From CAYSBE01 sp044337585 (GTDB lineage: Bacteria > Bacteroidota > Bacteroidia > UKL13-3): 64,000 bases of DNA. The notes below the pieces were generated by a model, which was not told the DNA's origin, made no database searches, and saw only the letters and a list, made by a program, of their open reading frames with translations. The position numbers were made by a program, and so were the translations under genes. This document shows, piece after piece, positions 17,506 to 25,585 of this stretch. The stretch spans positions 9,454 to 73,453 of the forward strand of contig JBIINH010000001.1 of NCBI GenBank assembly GCA_044337585.1, written 5' to 3'. Each line of letters starts with the position of its first letter. Position 1 is the first letter of the stretch.

Positions 17506-19512
17506 CTACAACTGAACCCTATTTTTTTTGTAAAAAAGGTCCATACTTAATACATGTGGAATGCTGATGCAAGAAAGTAGAATAAAGAAAATGCTAATAT
17601 AATCTGCACGGTTTAGCAACATAAATGCAACGATTATAAATGCACCACCCATGCTAAATGGAAGCGATTTTTTCCAAAGTTGATACGTATTGGTTTTTAA
17701 TGCTGTTTTTAAATGGCTCCATCCATGAAAGCTGTGTTGAATAACAAAGTATATGCCAAATGAAACTAGTAATGGCAACATACTTGAAATAAGGAGGTAG
17801 CTGAAAGTTAGAGCCATGCGCTTAGACTTATTGTAAACAATCATCAATATTGAAAGCATAGAAACGATAAGTTTCGAATACAATATTATTGGTTGGGTTA
17901 ATGTTTGTAAATAGGTGTTAAGTTTCAAACCTTTTATGTGTTCAAGAACTGAAAGTGTTTCTTCGAAATGGAAAATCAAAATGAGCGCAAGCACCGATAG
18001 TCCCCACAAAAAAGAATTAGGGCCTTGTTTTAAATTCCACTCATTGGTATCAGCTTGTCCGAAATGCCAAGCCGAGTATGCAATAAATGTAATTAATGCC
18101 AAATCGGGTAGGATAAACCAAATAGCGCCTAACAAAGCGCCTTTGGCAAGATAGGCTGCAATAAATTTGATAAATTGCCTCTGCCCGTTAATTTTCTGAT
18201 CGGTTAAATGATCAACTGCACCATGTGATAAACCAATTGTTAAAAAGCCCAAACCTAAGAAAATCCAAAGTACTTCTTGCCATTGATTTATGTGCAAAAA
18301 CAAAGATGCGAGTGTGAAGAGAAGTGCAGCTAAAGTGGGGGTGAGTGCAGATATTTTGTAGCTCACATCTTTTACTGCGGTTTTTAAAAAAAGTGCGATA
18401 GGGAGTTTCGAAAAAATATGAATCTCGTTAGGTATACTTGTTTTTTCATTTAAAAAAGTGAGAACCTTAGAGATGGGAATATTTGTGAATAAGCATTGAA
18501 AAATTTCTTTGCCTCGGCTGGGTGATAATTCTAAAATTTTAAGTAATAACCTATCGTAGAATTTAAATCTAGAAATACGATTATTGCGTTTATATAATTC
18601 TCCTTTTTGGATTGCCTCGGCTAGGCTTTTAGCATCTTTAGCCATAGCATGAAAAGCATATCCAGTTGAGGGTTTTATCATATTTGCTTTTGCACCCGTA
18701 TATAACCAATTTGCTCCATAATGATTATTGGCTATTGTTGCCGAAGACATTGGAACCACACCTATCTCTTTGTCTAAAATAGTATAGTTGATTCCCAATT
18801 TTTGGATATACTCTTTAAATATGATTTCGGCATCATGCTTGGAGATAATCTCTTTACCAAATCTAGTAATTTCAAATAGCGCAGTGCGATCTGTGAATGG
18901 GAGTATATACATAAATTGGCATGCATCATTTTGTGCAATGTCAAAATCCATCATCGTTGCTGTGCTAGTATCAAATTCAGCATTTGTTGTTTGAATTTCC
19001 CAACCATAAAAAGATTGGTACAAATGGCTTTGGTTGTTTTTAGGTGGAGAAAATATAGGTGGTCGGCTGTCGAATACTTTTTGGGCAATTATTTTGTCAT
19101 TTCCTACATCAACCTGATATGAGTTGTTGTTGAGTATGTTTGGTTCGTTGCTAAGTGAGGTTGTGTAGAATTGAGTTGTTTCCTTCTTTAGGATTTCTTT
19201 GGCTTTGTTGTATAAATCTATTCCCTTGATATGGAAATAATTTAGGGGAGTGATGTGCTGTTTCAAGCCATTCACGTTAATGTGGCTCCATGATGAACTG
19301 ATGAGTTGTTGAAGATTTAGTTCAGATACTTCTTCTTCACTTGTCCAGAAACAGAAGGTTCTGTCATTTACATTTTTGCTACTAGGTTCAATTACAGCAA
19401 TCTTTTTATCCTTCAATAGGCCTTTTTCAAACAAGTTAAGCAACAACAAAGAATTGGCTGCTCCTAATCCAATAAATAGGAAGTCAACTTCGATGTTCAT
19501 ATTACTTTTCAT
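17506..19512 (-). CDS. Lycopene beta-cyclase / Brp-Blh beta-carotene 15,15'-dioxygenase fusion
   Basis: A single 668-aa frame carrying two carotenoid enzymes. Residues 1-380 are a CrtY-type lycopene cyclase: flavin-binding FLFIGLGAANS (11-21), DRTFCFW (50-56), QSFYGWEI (166-173), MDFD (188-191), YILPF (202-206), and GAKANMIKPSTGYAF (273-287). Residues 390-668 are a multi-helix Brp/Blh dioxygenase with the conserved histidines in LSHGAVDH (H430, H435), AWHFGQAD (H483) and HSFHGWSH (H593, H596, H600), expected to hold the iron. The protein would cyclise lycopene to beta-carotene and cleave it to two retinals, at the inner membrane. It lies 77 bp downstream of the proteorhodopsin gene on the same strand, with a terminator between. 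In most bacteria crtY and blh are separate genes. No stop or shift interrupts the join. Confidence 0.93.
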   Translation of the reverse strand: MKSNMNIEVDFLFIGLGAANSLLLLNLFEKGLLKDKKIAVIEPSSKNVNDRTFCFWTSEEEVSELNLQQLISSSWSHINVNGLKQHITPLNYFHIKGIDLYNKAKEILKKETTQFYTTSLSNEPNILNNNSYQVDVGNDKIIAQKVFDSRPPIFSPPKNNQSHLYQSFYGWEIQTTNAEFDTSTATMMDFDIAQNDACQFMYILPFTDRTALFEITRFGKEIISKHDAEIIFKEYIQKLGINYTILDKEIGVVPMSSATIANNHYGANWLYTGAKANMIKPSTGYAFHAMAKDAKSLAEAIQKGELYKRNNRISRFKFYDRLLLKILELSPSRGKEIFQCLFTNIPISKVLTFLNEKTSIPNEIHIFSKLPIALFLKTAVKDVSYKISALTPTLAALLFTLASLFLHINQWQEVLWIFLGLGFLTIGLSHGAVDHLTDQKINGQRQFIKFIAAYLAKGALLGAIWFILPDLALITFIAYSAWHFGQADTNEWNLKQGPNSFLWGLSVLALILIFHFEETLSVLEHIKGLKLNTYLQTLTQPIILYSKLIVSMLSILMIVYNKSKRMALTFSYLLISSMLPLLVSFGIYFVIQHSFHGWSHLKTALKTNTYQLWKKSLPFSMGGAFIIVAFMLLNRADYISIFFILLSCISIPHVLSMDLFYKKNRVQL

Positions 19513-19529
19513 GATTGTAGTGTTAGTTT

Positions 19530-19568
19530 AAAAAAAGAAGACACCTGTTATAATAAACAGATGTCTTC
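19530..19568 (-). terminator. Intrinsic terminator after the proteorhodopsin gene
   Basis: On the minus strand a 13-bp stem (19568-19556 with 19549-19537, one G-U type pair) with a 6-nt loop is followed by seven U residues (A-run 19530-19536 on the plus strand). It lies 21 bp beyond the rhodopsin stop and 18 bp before the start of the cyclase/dioxygenase gene, so it should end or attenuate transcription between the two. Confidence 0.85.
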
Positions 19569-19589
19569 TTCAATTTCTTTTGTAAAGGA

Positions 19590-20306
19590 TTAGTCTTCAG
19601 TTCTGCTTAAAGCATAAATTACTAAACCAAAACCAATTTTGTTAATGGCATCTGCAATATTGTAAACGATGTCCATAGCTTTGAGTGCTGCAGTAGTATC
19701 TGATACTAATTGCATTCCAAATAATCCACCTGGAGTTCCCAAAATGTAACCTAGTGGATAAATAGCCCATCCCACTAGAACAAACCATCCTAAAATCTTG
19801 GTTGCTTTGGCTACTTGTGCACCTGCATTTTGCGAAAGTTGCGCAACTTCTCCAAACCATACCAAATAAACAATGTAGAAATAAGCGATACCAGATAAAA
19901 CTCCCCACAATACACTTCCGTCTCTGTCTAAAACTTCACCTACATAACCAGTAACCAACATCACAAGTGATGCAAAAATAAGTTTCCATAATAACCCAAT
20001 CTTAGCACCCGCTTTTTTGGTGATTAAATAAAACTCAACACACATTAATGGCACTGTCAATATCCAATCTACATAACGGAAGAAGGTTGGAGAATCACCA
20101 GTTTCTAAATTGTAACCTCTCATGTAGTAGTAATGTACTGCTGCGATAAAGGTAATAAGTCCAGAAACAAGGACTGAAGTGCGCCATTTTTGAGAAGTGT
20201 TGCCTAACTCAAAAAAGAAGAATACAGATGCGGCCATCATGGCCATAGTTCCGATAAAAAATGTGAATGCCACATAATTATCACTAGCGATTTTTAAGTG
20301 TTCCAT
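19590..20306 (-). CDS. Proteorhodopsin, green-type light-driven proton pump
   Basis: A 238-aa seven-helix microbial rhodopsin. The helix C motif RYVDWILTVPLMCVEFY gives Asp80 (proton acceptor), Thr84 and Glu91 (proton donor), the DTE pattern of outward proton pumps. His58 pairs with Asp80 at the same 22-residue spacing as H75/D97 of marine proteorhodopsin. Lys223 in DAINKIGFG is the retinal Schiff-base lysine. Met88 occupies tuning position 105, where Leu/Met mean green and Gln means blue absorption. No cleavable signal peptide is visible, unlike the original marine protein. Light would drive proton export across the inner membrane. Retinal would come from the fusion enzyme downstream. Confidence 0.97.
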   Translation of the reverse strand: MEHLKIASDNYVAFTFFIGTMAMMAASVFFFFELGNTSQKWRTSVLVSGLITFIAAVHYYYMRGYNLETGDSPTFFRYVDWILTVPLMCVEFYLITKKAGAKIGLLWKLIFASLVMLVTGYVGEVLDRDGSVLWGVLSGIAYFYIVYLVWFGEVAQLSQNAGAQVAKATKILGWFVLVGWAIYPLGYILGTPGGLFGMQLVSDTTAALKAMDIVYNIADAINKIGFGLVIYALSRTED

Positions 20307-20625
20307 GTTTATTTGTTTAATTATTGTTACGAAGACTTGAACAAGATGAGTTCTTTAAAAGTTTTTATATTTTGTTTGTTTAAGACATATTATTTTTGTT
20401 TAATTAAACTTAAACAGTCTCTAAAGGCTTGTTATTCCTGATAGTTTACTGTTTTTTATTCACAGGTTAACTTTTATTTAATCAAAAAATTTAAGTTAGT
20501 TTTAATGTGCAAAATAAAAATGATATTAGGTTTAGTTAATAATATAGGACAGACTTTAACCTCTTTTTTAAGTCTATTTATAAGGAAAAAGAAGCAGACG
20601 TGGGTTGTAAAGTAAATTTGTAACT
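20307..20625. other. AT-rich upstream region of the proteorhodopsin gene
   Basis: A 319-bp non-coding stretch between the rhodopsin start and the end of the membrane protein at 20626. It must hold the rhodopsin promoter if the gene has its own, but I find no TAnnTTTG element facing the gene. A weak hairpin (AGACTT/AAGTCT, 20551-20575) lies where a terminator for the upstream membrane-protein gene would be expected, without a U-run. No ORF of note. Confidence 0.5.
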
Positions 20626-21522
20626 TTAGCTATTCGTCTGTGTATGTTTATCTGTATTTTTATAGGAATTGTGTATGAGCAATATTAAGTACCCAAATAC
20701 AACTGCACTAATTATGAGTGCATTATTAATTAATCCTTCCACCGAAAATGACAATTTGATCAGTATTGTAGAGATGACAAAGCCTGAATTACGAATGATG
20801 GTATGAAAACTGTCTGAATAGAAAAATGAAAACAAAAGCAATAGCACATCAATGATGATTAGGAGAATAAAAAAGTCTTCAAAAAATACATTGTTGATGT
20901 ACTTAAATGTGGTGATATCGTTCCAATTGCTTTGATTACTTATAATAATCCATTGTGCAAACGAGTATAAAGCAAGGATGATAACTATAGGTATCAATAC
21001 TTTTGCAATGATATTCTTCAGTTGTATAAATGTGCCAATTCGTAGCTTTTCAACTTCGCTTTTGTTTGTGCTGCTGTTCAGTGAGAATTTCTCGAGGTTG
21101 CGGTAAAATTGTTGAATTAAGAAAAATAGAATAATGGCCGTTGCCAAATCATAGGTAAACTGAAGGTCATTTTGAAGATTAAACCAGTTGGAAGACATTT
21201 CAATATTCCCAATGTCTTTGAAAATTCTACGGATTACTATGAGGGTGATGATTTCGTATTGCTTACCTATGTATGTAGAGGTGGATTTTGGTAAATAATA
21301 AACCAAAAGAAAAACTTCATAAACAAGAATAAAAGAGAAAGGGGTGTAAACAGCAGATATTGGATTTTTAGTGAGTTTGGAATTAAGGTGAATGATATCT
21401 TCGCTTACCAAAAAAATTACAGATAAGTGTAAGAGAAAACTGATTATTGCAATCCAAATTGTGGTTTGCTCTAGTTTTTCCCTGAACTTGTCAGTAAGTA
21501 AATGATTGAAAATATTTAGCAT
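20626..21522 (-). CDS. Unknown multi-pass membrane protein next to proteorhodopsin
   Basis: A protein of about 298 aa from the ATG at 21522 (a GTG at 21555 would add 11 residues). It has six or seven hydrophobic helices: one near residues 22-42, one ending FSFILVYEVFLLVYYLP, one at ATAIILFFLIQQFY, one at KVLIPIVIILALYSFAQW, a long one at FILLIIIDVLLLLFSFFY, and two at the C-terminus. After helix 2 comes the conserved-looking amphipathic segment IGKQYEIITLIVIRRIFKD. I do not recognise the family. It lies between the CrtA-like gene and the rhodopsin on the same strand, which suggests but does not prove a link to light use. Confidence 0.75.
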   Translation of the reverse strand: MLNIFNHLLTDKFREKLEQTTIWIAIISFLLHLSVIFLVSEDIIHLNSKLTKNPISAVYTPFSFILVYEVFLLVYYLPKSTSTYIGKQYEIITLIVIRRIFKDIGNIEMSSNWFNLQNDLQFTYDLATAIILFFLIQQFYRNLEKFSLNSSTNKSEVEKLRIGTFIQLKNIIAKVLIPIVIILALYSFAQWIIISNQSNWNDITTFKYINNVFFEDFFILLIIIDVLLLLFSFFYSDSFHTIIRNSGFVISTILIKLSFSVEGLINNALIISAVVFGYLILLIHNSYKNTDKHTQTNS

Positions 21523-21671
21523 TTTTATCAAACTAATCCATTTCGGATTAATCACAAGTAAACATAGAATACCTATTTAAGTTTACAATGATGCGTTTTT
21601 ATTGCGGATTTACTTTAAACGAGGGAACGTGCCACTGACATATTTGATAAAAATTGGATATTGAAAAGAGG

Positions 21672-22382
21672 TTACAATGTATTCAGCAGCTGTTCCATCA
21701 TTTTGCCGTTCCACTTGCCATGAAACTTGTAAGGAACAAATCGGGCAAACATTTCCTCATTATACCAATTGAGTTTTCGGGTGAGTTGCACAACTTCCTT
21801 ATGATGTTGATTTTTATAGGCATAATCCATCATTTCTGCTTTAGTCTTCCATACGCTTAAGGTTGCTTGCTGTATCAAAGGCCATTCGCCCACACCAATG
21901 GATAATACTAGTCCCGTGTAATTTTCTAAGCTTTTACTCACTTTGCCCACTTTGCTCCAAAACGAAAGCAGTTTCGAGAAACGGATTGTGGCCCTTGTTA
22001 AAACCATTACAGGTTTATCTGCTACCAATTGGGCAGATTGCTCGAAAGGTTGCATTCCATCCCATTTGCCATGTACCTCAGCTGCTTGAGCATAAACCGT
22101 AAAATATTCTGTACTTTTTGATTGGTATTTTTTTAAGTAGTTTTTTGTAGTTAAAAATTGATTAGCTGCTTCTTCAGATTTCCAAACACACAACAAAACG
22201 TAAGTGCCAAAGTTGGGTATTGCACTAAATCCATTCTTTGCTCCGGAGCCTAATAATTTATAGAAAACCAATCCATCTGCTCCCTTTATAGATTTGTGGC
22301 CGAATTGCATTTGGGTAAATGCCCACAATTTATTTCTCAAACCCTCTAATTTAAAGAATGTACAGGTTGTAATTTGATTCAT
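21672..22382 (-). CDS. CrtA-like (spheroidene monooxygenase family) carotenoid oxygenase
   Basis: A 236-aa soluble protein matching the spheroidene monooxygenase (CrtA) family: LRNKLWAFTQMQFGH near residue 15-30, LVFYKLLGSGAKNGFSAIPNFG at 40-60, then LCVWKSEEAA, and later VMVLTRATIR, GVGEWPLIQQATLSVW and FHGKWNG. CrtA enzymes add oxygen to acyclic carotenoids; Bacteroidetes homologues probably act on their own carotenoids, but the product is unknown. Same strand as rhodopsin and the cyclase/dioxygenase fusion, so it extends the pigment cluster to about 4.9 kb. A minus-strand TAATTTTG box (22425-22432) lies 42 bp before the start. Confidence 0.8.
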   Translation of the reverse strand: MNQITTCTFFKLEGLRNKLWAFTQMQFGHKSIKGADGLVFYKLLGSGAKNGFSAIPNFGTYVLLCVWKSEEAANQFLTTKNYLKKYQSKSTEYFTVYAQAAEVHGKWDGMQPFEQSAQLVADKPVMVLTRATIRFSKLLSFWSKVGKVSKSLENYTGLVLSIGVGEWPLIQQATLSVWKTKAEMMDYAYKNQHHKEVVQLTRKLNWYNEEMFARFVPYKFHGKWNGKMMEQLLNTL

Positions 22383-22429
22383 TTATATATATAGATTTGA
22401 AATAGGAAGTTATTCTTATCAAAACAAAA

Positions 22430-23350
22430 TTATTTTTTTTCTACCACAATGAGTTGGATACCGAATGGTAACAATTTTTCGAAAACAAATAGGGGTATTG
22501 TATATACCTTACGGAATACAAGTGGCCAAAATTCTTTTTCCATATTTCCCGACCAATTGATGCTTTTTTTCTCCATTATTCCCAACCACCATAGGGTAAA
22601 GGCGTCTAATGTTCCCAGCCGTAAGTATTTCACAATATTCCATTTCTTTTTGTCAAACAAAACTTCAAAACTCTTTTGAGAAAATAAGGATAAGTGACGT
22701 GGACTATGCCAACCTTGCCAATATTGTTTTTGTATTTTAGCAGTAAGGCTCTTGTAATCGGGAACTTCGATTATTAGTTTGCCCCCAGGTTCCAATAAGC
22801 CATATAGTTTTTCAATAGTTTCTATTGGTTGGTAATCATGCTCCAAATAATGCCATAGCGTAATGATATCGAATTTATTTATTGTGTCAAATGCTTCGAT
22901 TGACGAATTGACTAACGTGATGTTTTCTACTTTTTTATTTTCCCATCCTGCATCCGAAAAATCAATTCCGGTACATGAAAAGTTAAGTTGTTTTTGCAAA
23001 ACTTCTAAAAATGTGGGATTACCACAACCCACATCTAAAATACGCACCTGTTTATTATTTGCGCCAACCCATCTTTTTACAAAGCGAACCCGTCTGATAT
23101 CAAGTTGCTTTTGGCTTTTATCAACAAAGGAAGCGAACTTTCCCCATGCTTTCGATCCTTTATAAGGTAGATAGTTTTCGGTATAGTAAGTGGCTAAATT
23201 TTTTTCTGAAACAGGATTGGATAAAAATACCAATTCGCATTGATTGCATTTATAAAAATGATACTGTTCATTATTTTTTTTGTGCATTAATGCACTGGTT
23301 GTAATATAAAATGAAGCACCGGCTTGATTACAAATAGGGCAGCTAAACAT
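22430..23350 (-). CDS. Class I SAM methyltransferase with N-terminal zinc-ribbon
   Basis: A 306-aa protein. Residues 4-40 carry CPIC and CNQCELVF cysteine pairs, a probable zinc ribbon; residues 95-215 form a Methyltransf_23-type SAM domain with VRILDVGCGNPTFLEVL (motif I) and DIITLWHYLEHDYQP (post-motif). The C-terminal part is hydrophobic (WPLVFRKVYTIPLFVFEKLLP). Such proteins often work in sugar or cell-surface metabolism; the substrate is unknown. It precedes the CrtA-like gene on the same strand with 47 bp between, so co-transcription is possible. Confidence 0.85.
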   Translation of the reverse strand: MFSCPICNQAGASFYITTSALMHKKNNEQYHFYKCNQCELVFLSNPVSEKNLATYYTENYLPYKGSKAWGKFASFVDKSQKQLDIRRVRFVKRWVGANNKQVRILDVGCGNPTFLEVLQKQLNFSCTGIDFSDAGWENKKVENITLVNSSIEAFDTINKFDIITLWHYLEHDYQPIETIEKLYGLLEPGGKLIIEVPDYKSLTAKIQKQYWQGWHSPRHLSLFSQKSFEVLFDKKKWNIVKYLRLGTLDAFTLWWLGIMEKKSINWSGNMEKEFWPLVFRKVYTIPLFVFEKLLPFGIQLIVVEKK

Positions 23351-23630
23351 AAATTATTAATTGATTACACACTAAGTTCAATAACGAAGGTATGCAAAGA
23401 ATTAATGATTGGTCATTTATATTTAAGCTGCTGACTTTTATAAATTTTGTTACTTACAATTTAATTAATAAACGTGCTTACATTAAGCGATTAATTTATA
23501 GTAATAATTAAATAGATAAAATACTCAAATTTATATTTTACCTCTAATGGATATTGACCTATCTGTCATCTAGCTCTGTAAGTTGTTGTTCATTTCTTTT
23601 CTTCTGATATTAATGCTTCGTAATTCGAAC

Positions 23631-24239
23631 TCATCTTCTCCACTTAATTCCACAACCAATCGCTTTTGTACTTGTAGTGGTTACAGCTTTGTTGCTAAGT
23701 AGTGCATCAACAGCTTGCTCAACGTATTTGGATTTTACCTGTGATGGGTCTTCGTAGTTGTCGTCAATGGCCCCAATATATTGAACAGTAAGTCCTTTAT
23801 CGCCTTTTTTCAATACATATACATGAGGGGTTCGGGTGGCTCCGTAGATTTTAGCCGTGCCTTGTGTTTCATCAATTAAATACGGAAATCCATATTTCAT
23901 TTCTTTCGCACGTTTTTGCATGTTTTGATATGAATCCTCTGGTTCGCGTGCAGGATCGTTGGGGTTGATAGCAATTACCGGAAATCCTTTGGCTGCATAT
24001 TTTTTGTGCAAGTCTATCATGCGGTTTTCGTATGCTTTGGCAAAAGGACAATGGTTGCAGGTGAATACAATAATAAATCCTTTGGCTGATTTGTAGTTGG
24101 CCAATGAAACCATTTTTCCATCAATATTTTTTAGTGAAAAATCAGCTGCAATATCACCAGGTTGATAACCCATAGGCGCAGGGGTTTGGAAGGCGCTTAA
24201 TGCAAAAGCCAATACGGTAATCAGGATTATTTTTTTCAT
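23631..24239 (-). CDS. Exported thioredoxin-fold protein (redoxin/AhpC-TSA type)
   Basis: A 202-aa protein with a signal peptide (MKKIILITVLAFALSAFQT) and a peroxiredoxin/thioredoxin fold: GDIAADFSLKNIDGKMVSL, then FTCNHCPFAKAYENRM with a CNHC redox pair, then FPYLIDETQGTAKIYGATRTPHVYV. Known members are periplasmic thiol proteins of unclear substrate. The unusual CxxC loop (Asn-His) suggests redox properties unlike TlpA. It lies 15 bp after the TlpA-like gene, so the two are likely co-transcribed. Confidence 0.88.
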   Translation of the reverse strand: MKKIILITVLAFALSAFQTPAPMGYQPGDIAADFSLKNIDGKMVSLANYKSAKGFIIVFTCNHCPFAKAYENRMIDLHKKYAAKGFPVIAINPNDPAREPEDSYQNMQKRAKEMKYGFPYLIDETQGTAKIYGATRTPHVYVLKKGDKGLTVQYIGAIDDNYEDPSQVKSKYVEQAVDALLSNKAVTTTSTKAIGCGIKWRR

Positions 24240-24254
24240 GTTATTATGTTTTTA

Positions 24255-24827
24255 TTAATATGGATTTTTTTGTGCTTCTAATATTTTTAGCTGTATGTCG
24301 CCAATGGTAACTTCGCCTTCTTGAAACCACATGTATCCATTGTGTTTGTTAAAAACCAAGGTGGCAGGAATAGCTCCACTCCAATTTGGGTTCACTGTAT
24401 TTATCCAATCATTTGGGTTTGATTCATTCATCCATAGTACTTGTGAGCGGATGTCTTTTTCTGTAATAAAAGTAGCCAATTTGGTATCGCGAATTTTTTT
24501 GCTGTCGGTACTTATCAAGAGTACGGTTACATTTTGTCCTACAAATCCATCGCGTACCAAATTAAATATAGGAAGCTCTTCTACGCAAGGTTTACACCAG
24601 GTGGCCCAAAAATTAATTACATAGGTGCTGTCACTCATTTGGTTAAAACGTTCTTCGAGCCATTCTTTGTTTACGTAGGTAAAAGGTACAGATGCGGCAG
24701 GCTGTGGACTCAAATTGCCACTATTTGCTGGGTTTACTGATGCTTTATCATCGGGCAATGCTACCGATTGGGCTTTGACAAAAGTGCTAAGAAACAGAAG
24801 TGGGATAAAAAATAAAAGGTATTTCAT
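24255..24827 (-). CDS. TlpA-family thiol-disulfide oxidoreductase
   Basis: A 190-aa exported protein: signal peptide (MKYLLFFIPLLFLSTFVKAQ), then a thioredoxin fold with FWATWCKPCVEELP as active site and a cis-Pro segment at AIPATLVFN. Residues 20-55 before the domain are a low-complexity linker. Expected periplasmic, keeping cysteines reduced, for instance for cytochrome c or thioredoxin-like partners. The gene sits 32 bp downstream of upp and 15 bp upstream of a second thioredoxin-fold gene. Confidence 0.9.
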   Translation of the reverse strand: MKYLLFFIPLLFLSTFVKAQSVALPDDKASVNPANSGNLSPQPAASVPFTYVNKEWLEERFNQMSDSTYVINFWATWCKPCVEELPIFNLVRDGFVGQNVTVLLISTDSKKIRDTKLATFITEKDIRSQVLWMNESNPNDWINTVNPNWSGAIPATLVFNKHNGYMWFQEGEVTIGDIQLKILEAQKNPY

Positions 24828-24859
24828 TACAATTATGCTTGGTTTTAAAGTGGGTCAAG

Positions 24860-25507
24860 TTACAATTTTATTCCAAATGACAAATCACCTGCATCGCCCA
24901 AGCCAGGAATGATGTATTTGTGTTCGTCAATATCGTCATCAAGTGCGGCAATCCACAAGGTTGCAAAGGGTAATTTTTCCGTAAGGTAAGCCACACCTGC
25001 TTTGCTGGCTAACAAGCAAATGATGTGAAGCGATTTAGGTTGGCCATGCGCAAGTAAACATTTGTAGGCAGTTTCAATAGATAAACCCGTAGCCAACATC
25101 GGGTCAATCAATACCACGGTGCGGTTGGTTAGATCAGGCGTAGCCATATATTTTGAAATAATTTCAAAATGTTCTTCATCAAGTTGGTTGCGGTAGGCCG
25201 AAATAAATCCACAATCAGATTGGTCGAAAAAAGAAAGTACGCCTTGGTGCATACTCAGACCGGCTCTTAAAATAGTAAGCAAAACTGGATGCTCGCTCAG
25301 CACATTCACTTGTTTTTGTCCAAGTGGAGTCGCAACATCTTTGGCTTGATAAGTCAGCGTTTTGCTTAATTCGTAGGCCATAACTTGTCCGATACGCTCA
25401 ATGTTTTTGCGAAAACGCATACGGTCTTTTTGTATGGCTACATCTCGCAACTCCGAAACAAATTGCTGTATAATAGAGTTTTCTTTTTCTAAGTGGTAGA
25501 TATTCAT
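24860..25507 (-). CDS. upp: Uracil phosphoribosyltransferase
   Basis: A 215-aa type I phosphoribosyltransferase for uracil salvage (uracil + PRPP to UMP). LTILRAGLSMHQGVLSFF, VVLIDPMLATGLS (the PRPP-binding motif) and the C-terminal GLGDAGDLSFG uracil-binding loop are diagnostic. Cytoplasmic. It begins 78 bp from the divergent MBL gene. Confidence 0.96.
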   Translation of the reverse strand: MNIYHLEKENSIIQQFVSELRDVAIQKDRMRFRKNIERIGQVMAYELSKTLTYQAKDVATPLGQKQVNVLSEHPVLLTILRAGLSMHQGVLSFFDQSDCGFISAYRNQLDEEHFEIISKYMATPDLTNRTVVLIDPMLATGLSIETAYKCLLAHGQPKSLHIICLLASKAGVAYLTEKLPFATLWIAALDDDIDEHKYIIPGLGDAGDLSFGIKL

Positions 25508-25523
25508 TTAGCGAAACTAATCA

Positions 25524-25554
25524 TTTGTTTTAAATCATGAATACCGCACATTTG
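25524..25554 (+). promoter_or_regulatory. Candidate promoter for the RNase J-like gene
   Basis: TTTG at 25524-25527, a 19-nt spacer, then CACATTTG at 25547-25554, one base off TAnnTTTG. It ends 31 bp before the ATG at 25586, giving a short leader. Confidence 0.5.
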
Positions 25555-25585
25555 CAACCTAATTTATTTTGAAACGGATTAACAC

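Noticed and set aside
20612..20619. TAAATTTG on the plus strand upstream of the rhodopsin gene
   Set aside because: It points away from the rhodopsin gene and into the end of the minus-strand membrane-protein gene, with no plus-strand gene to serve.
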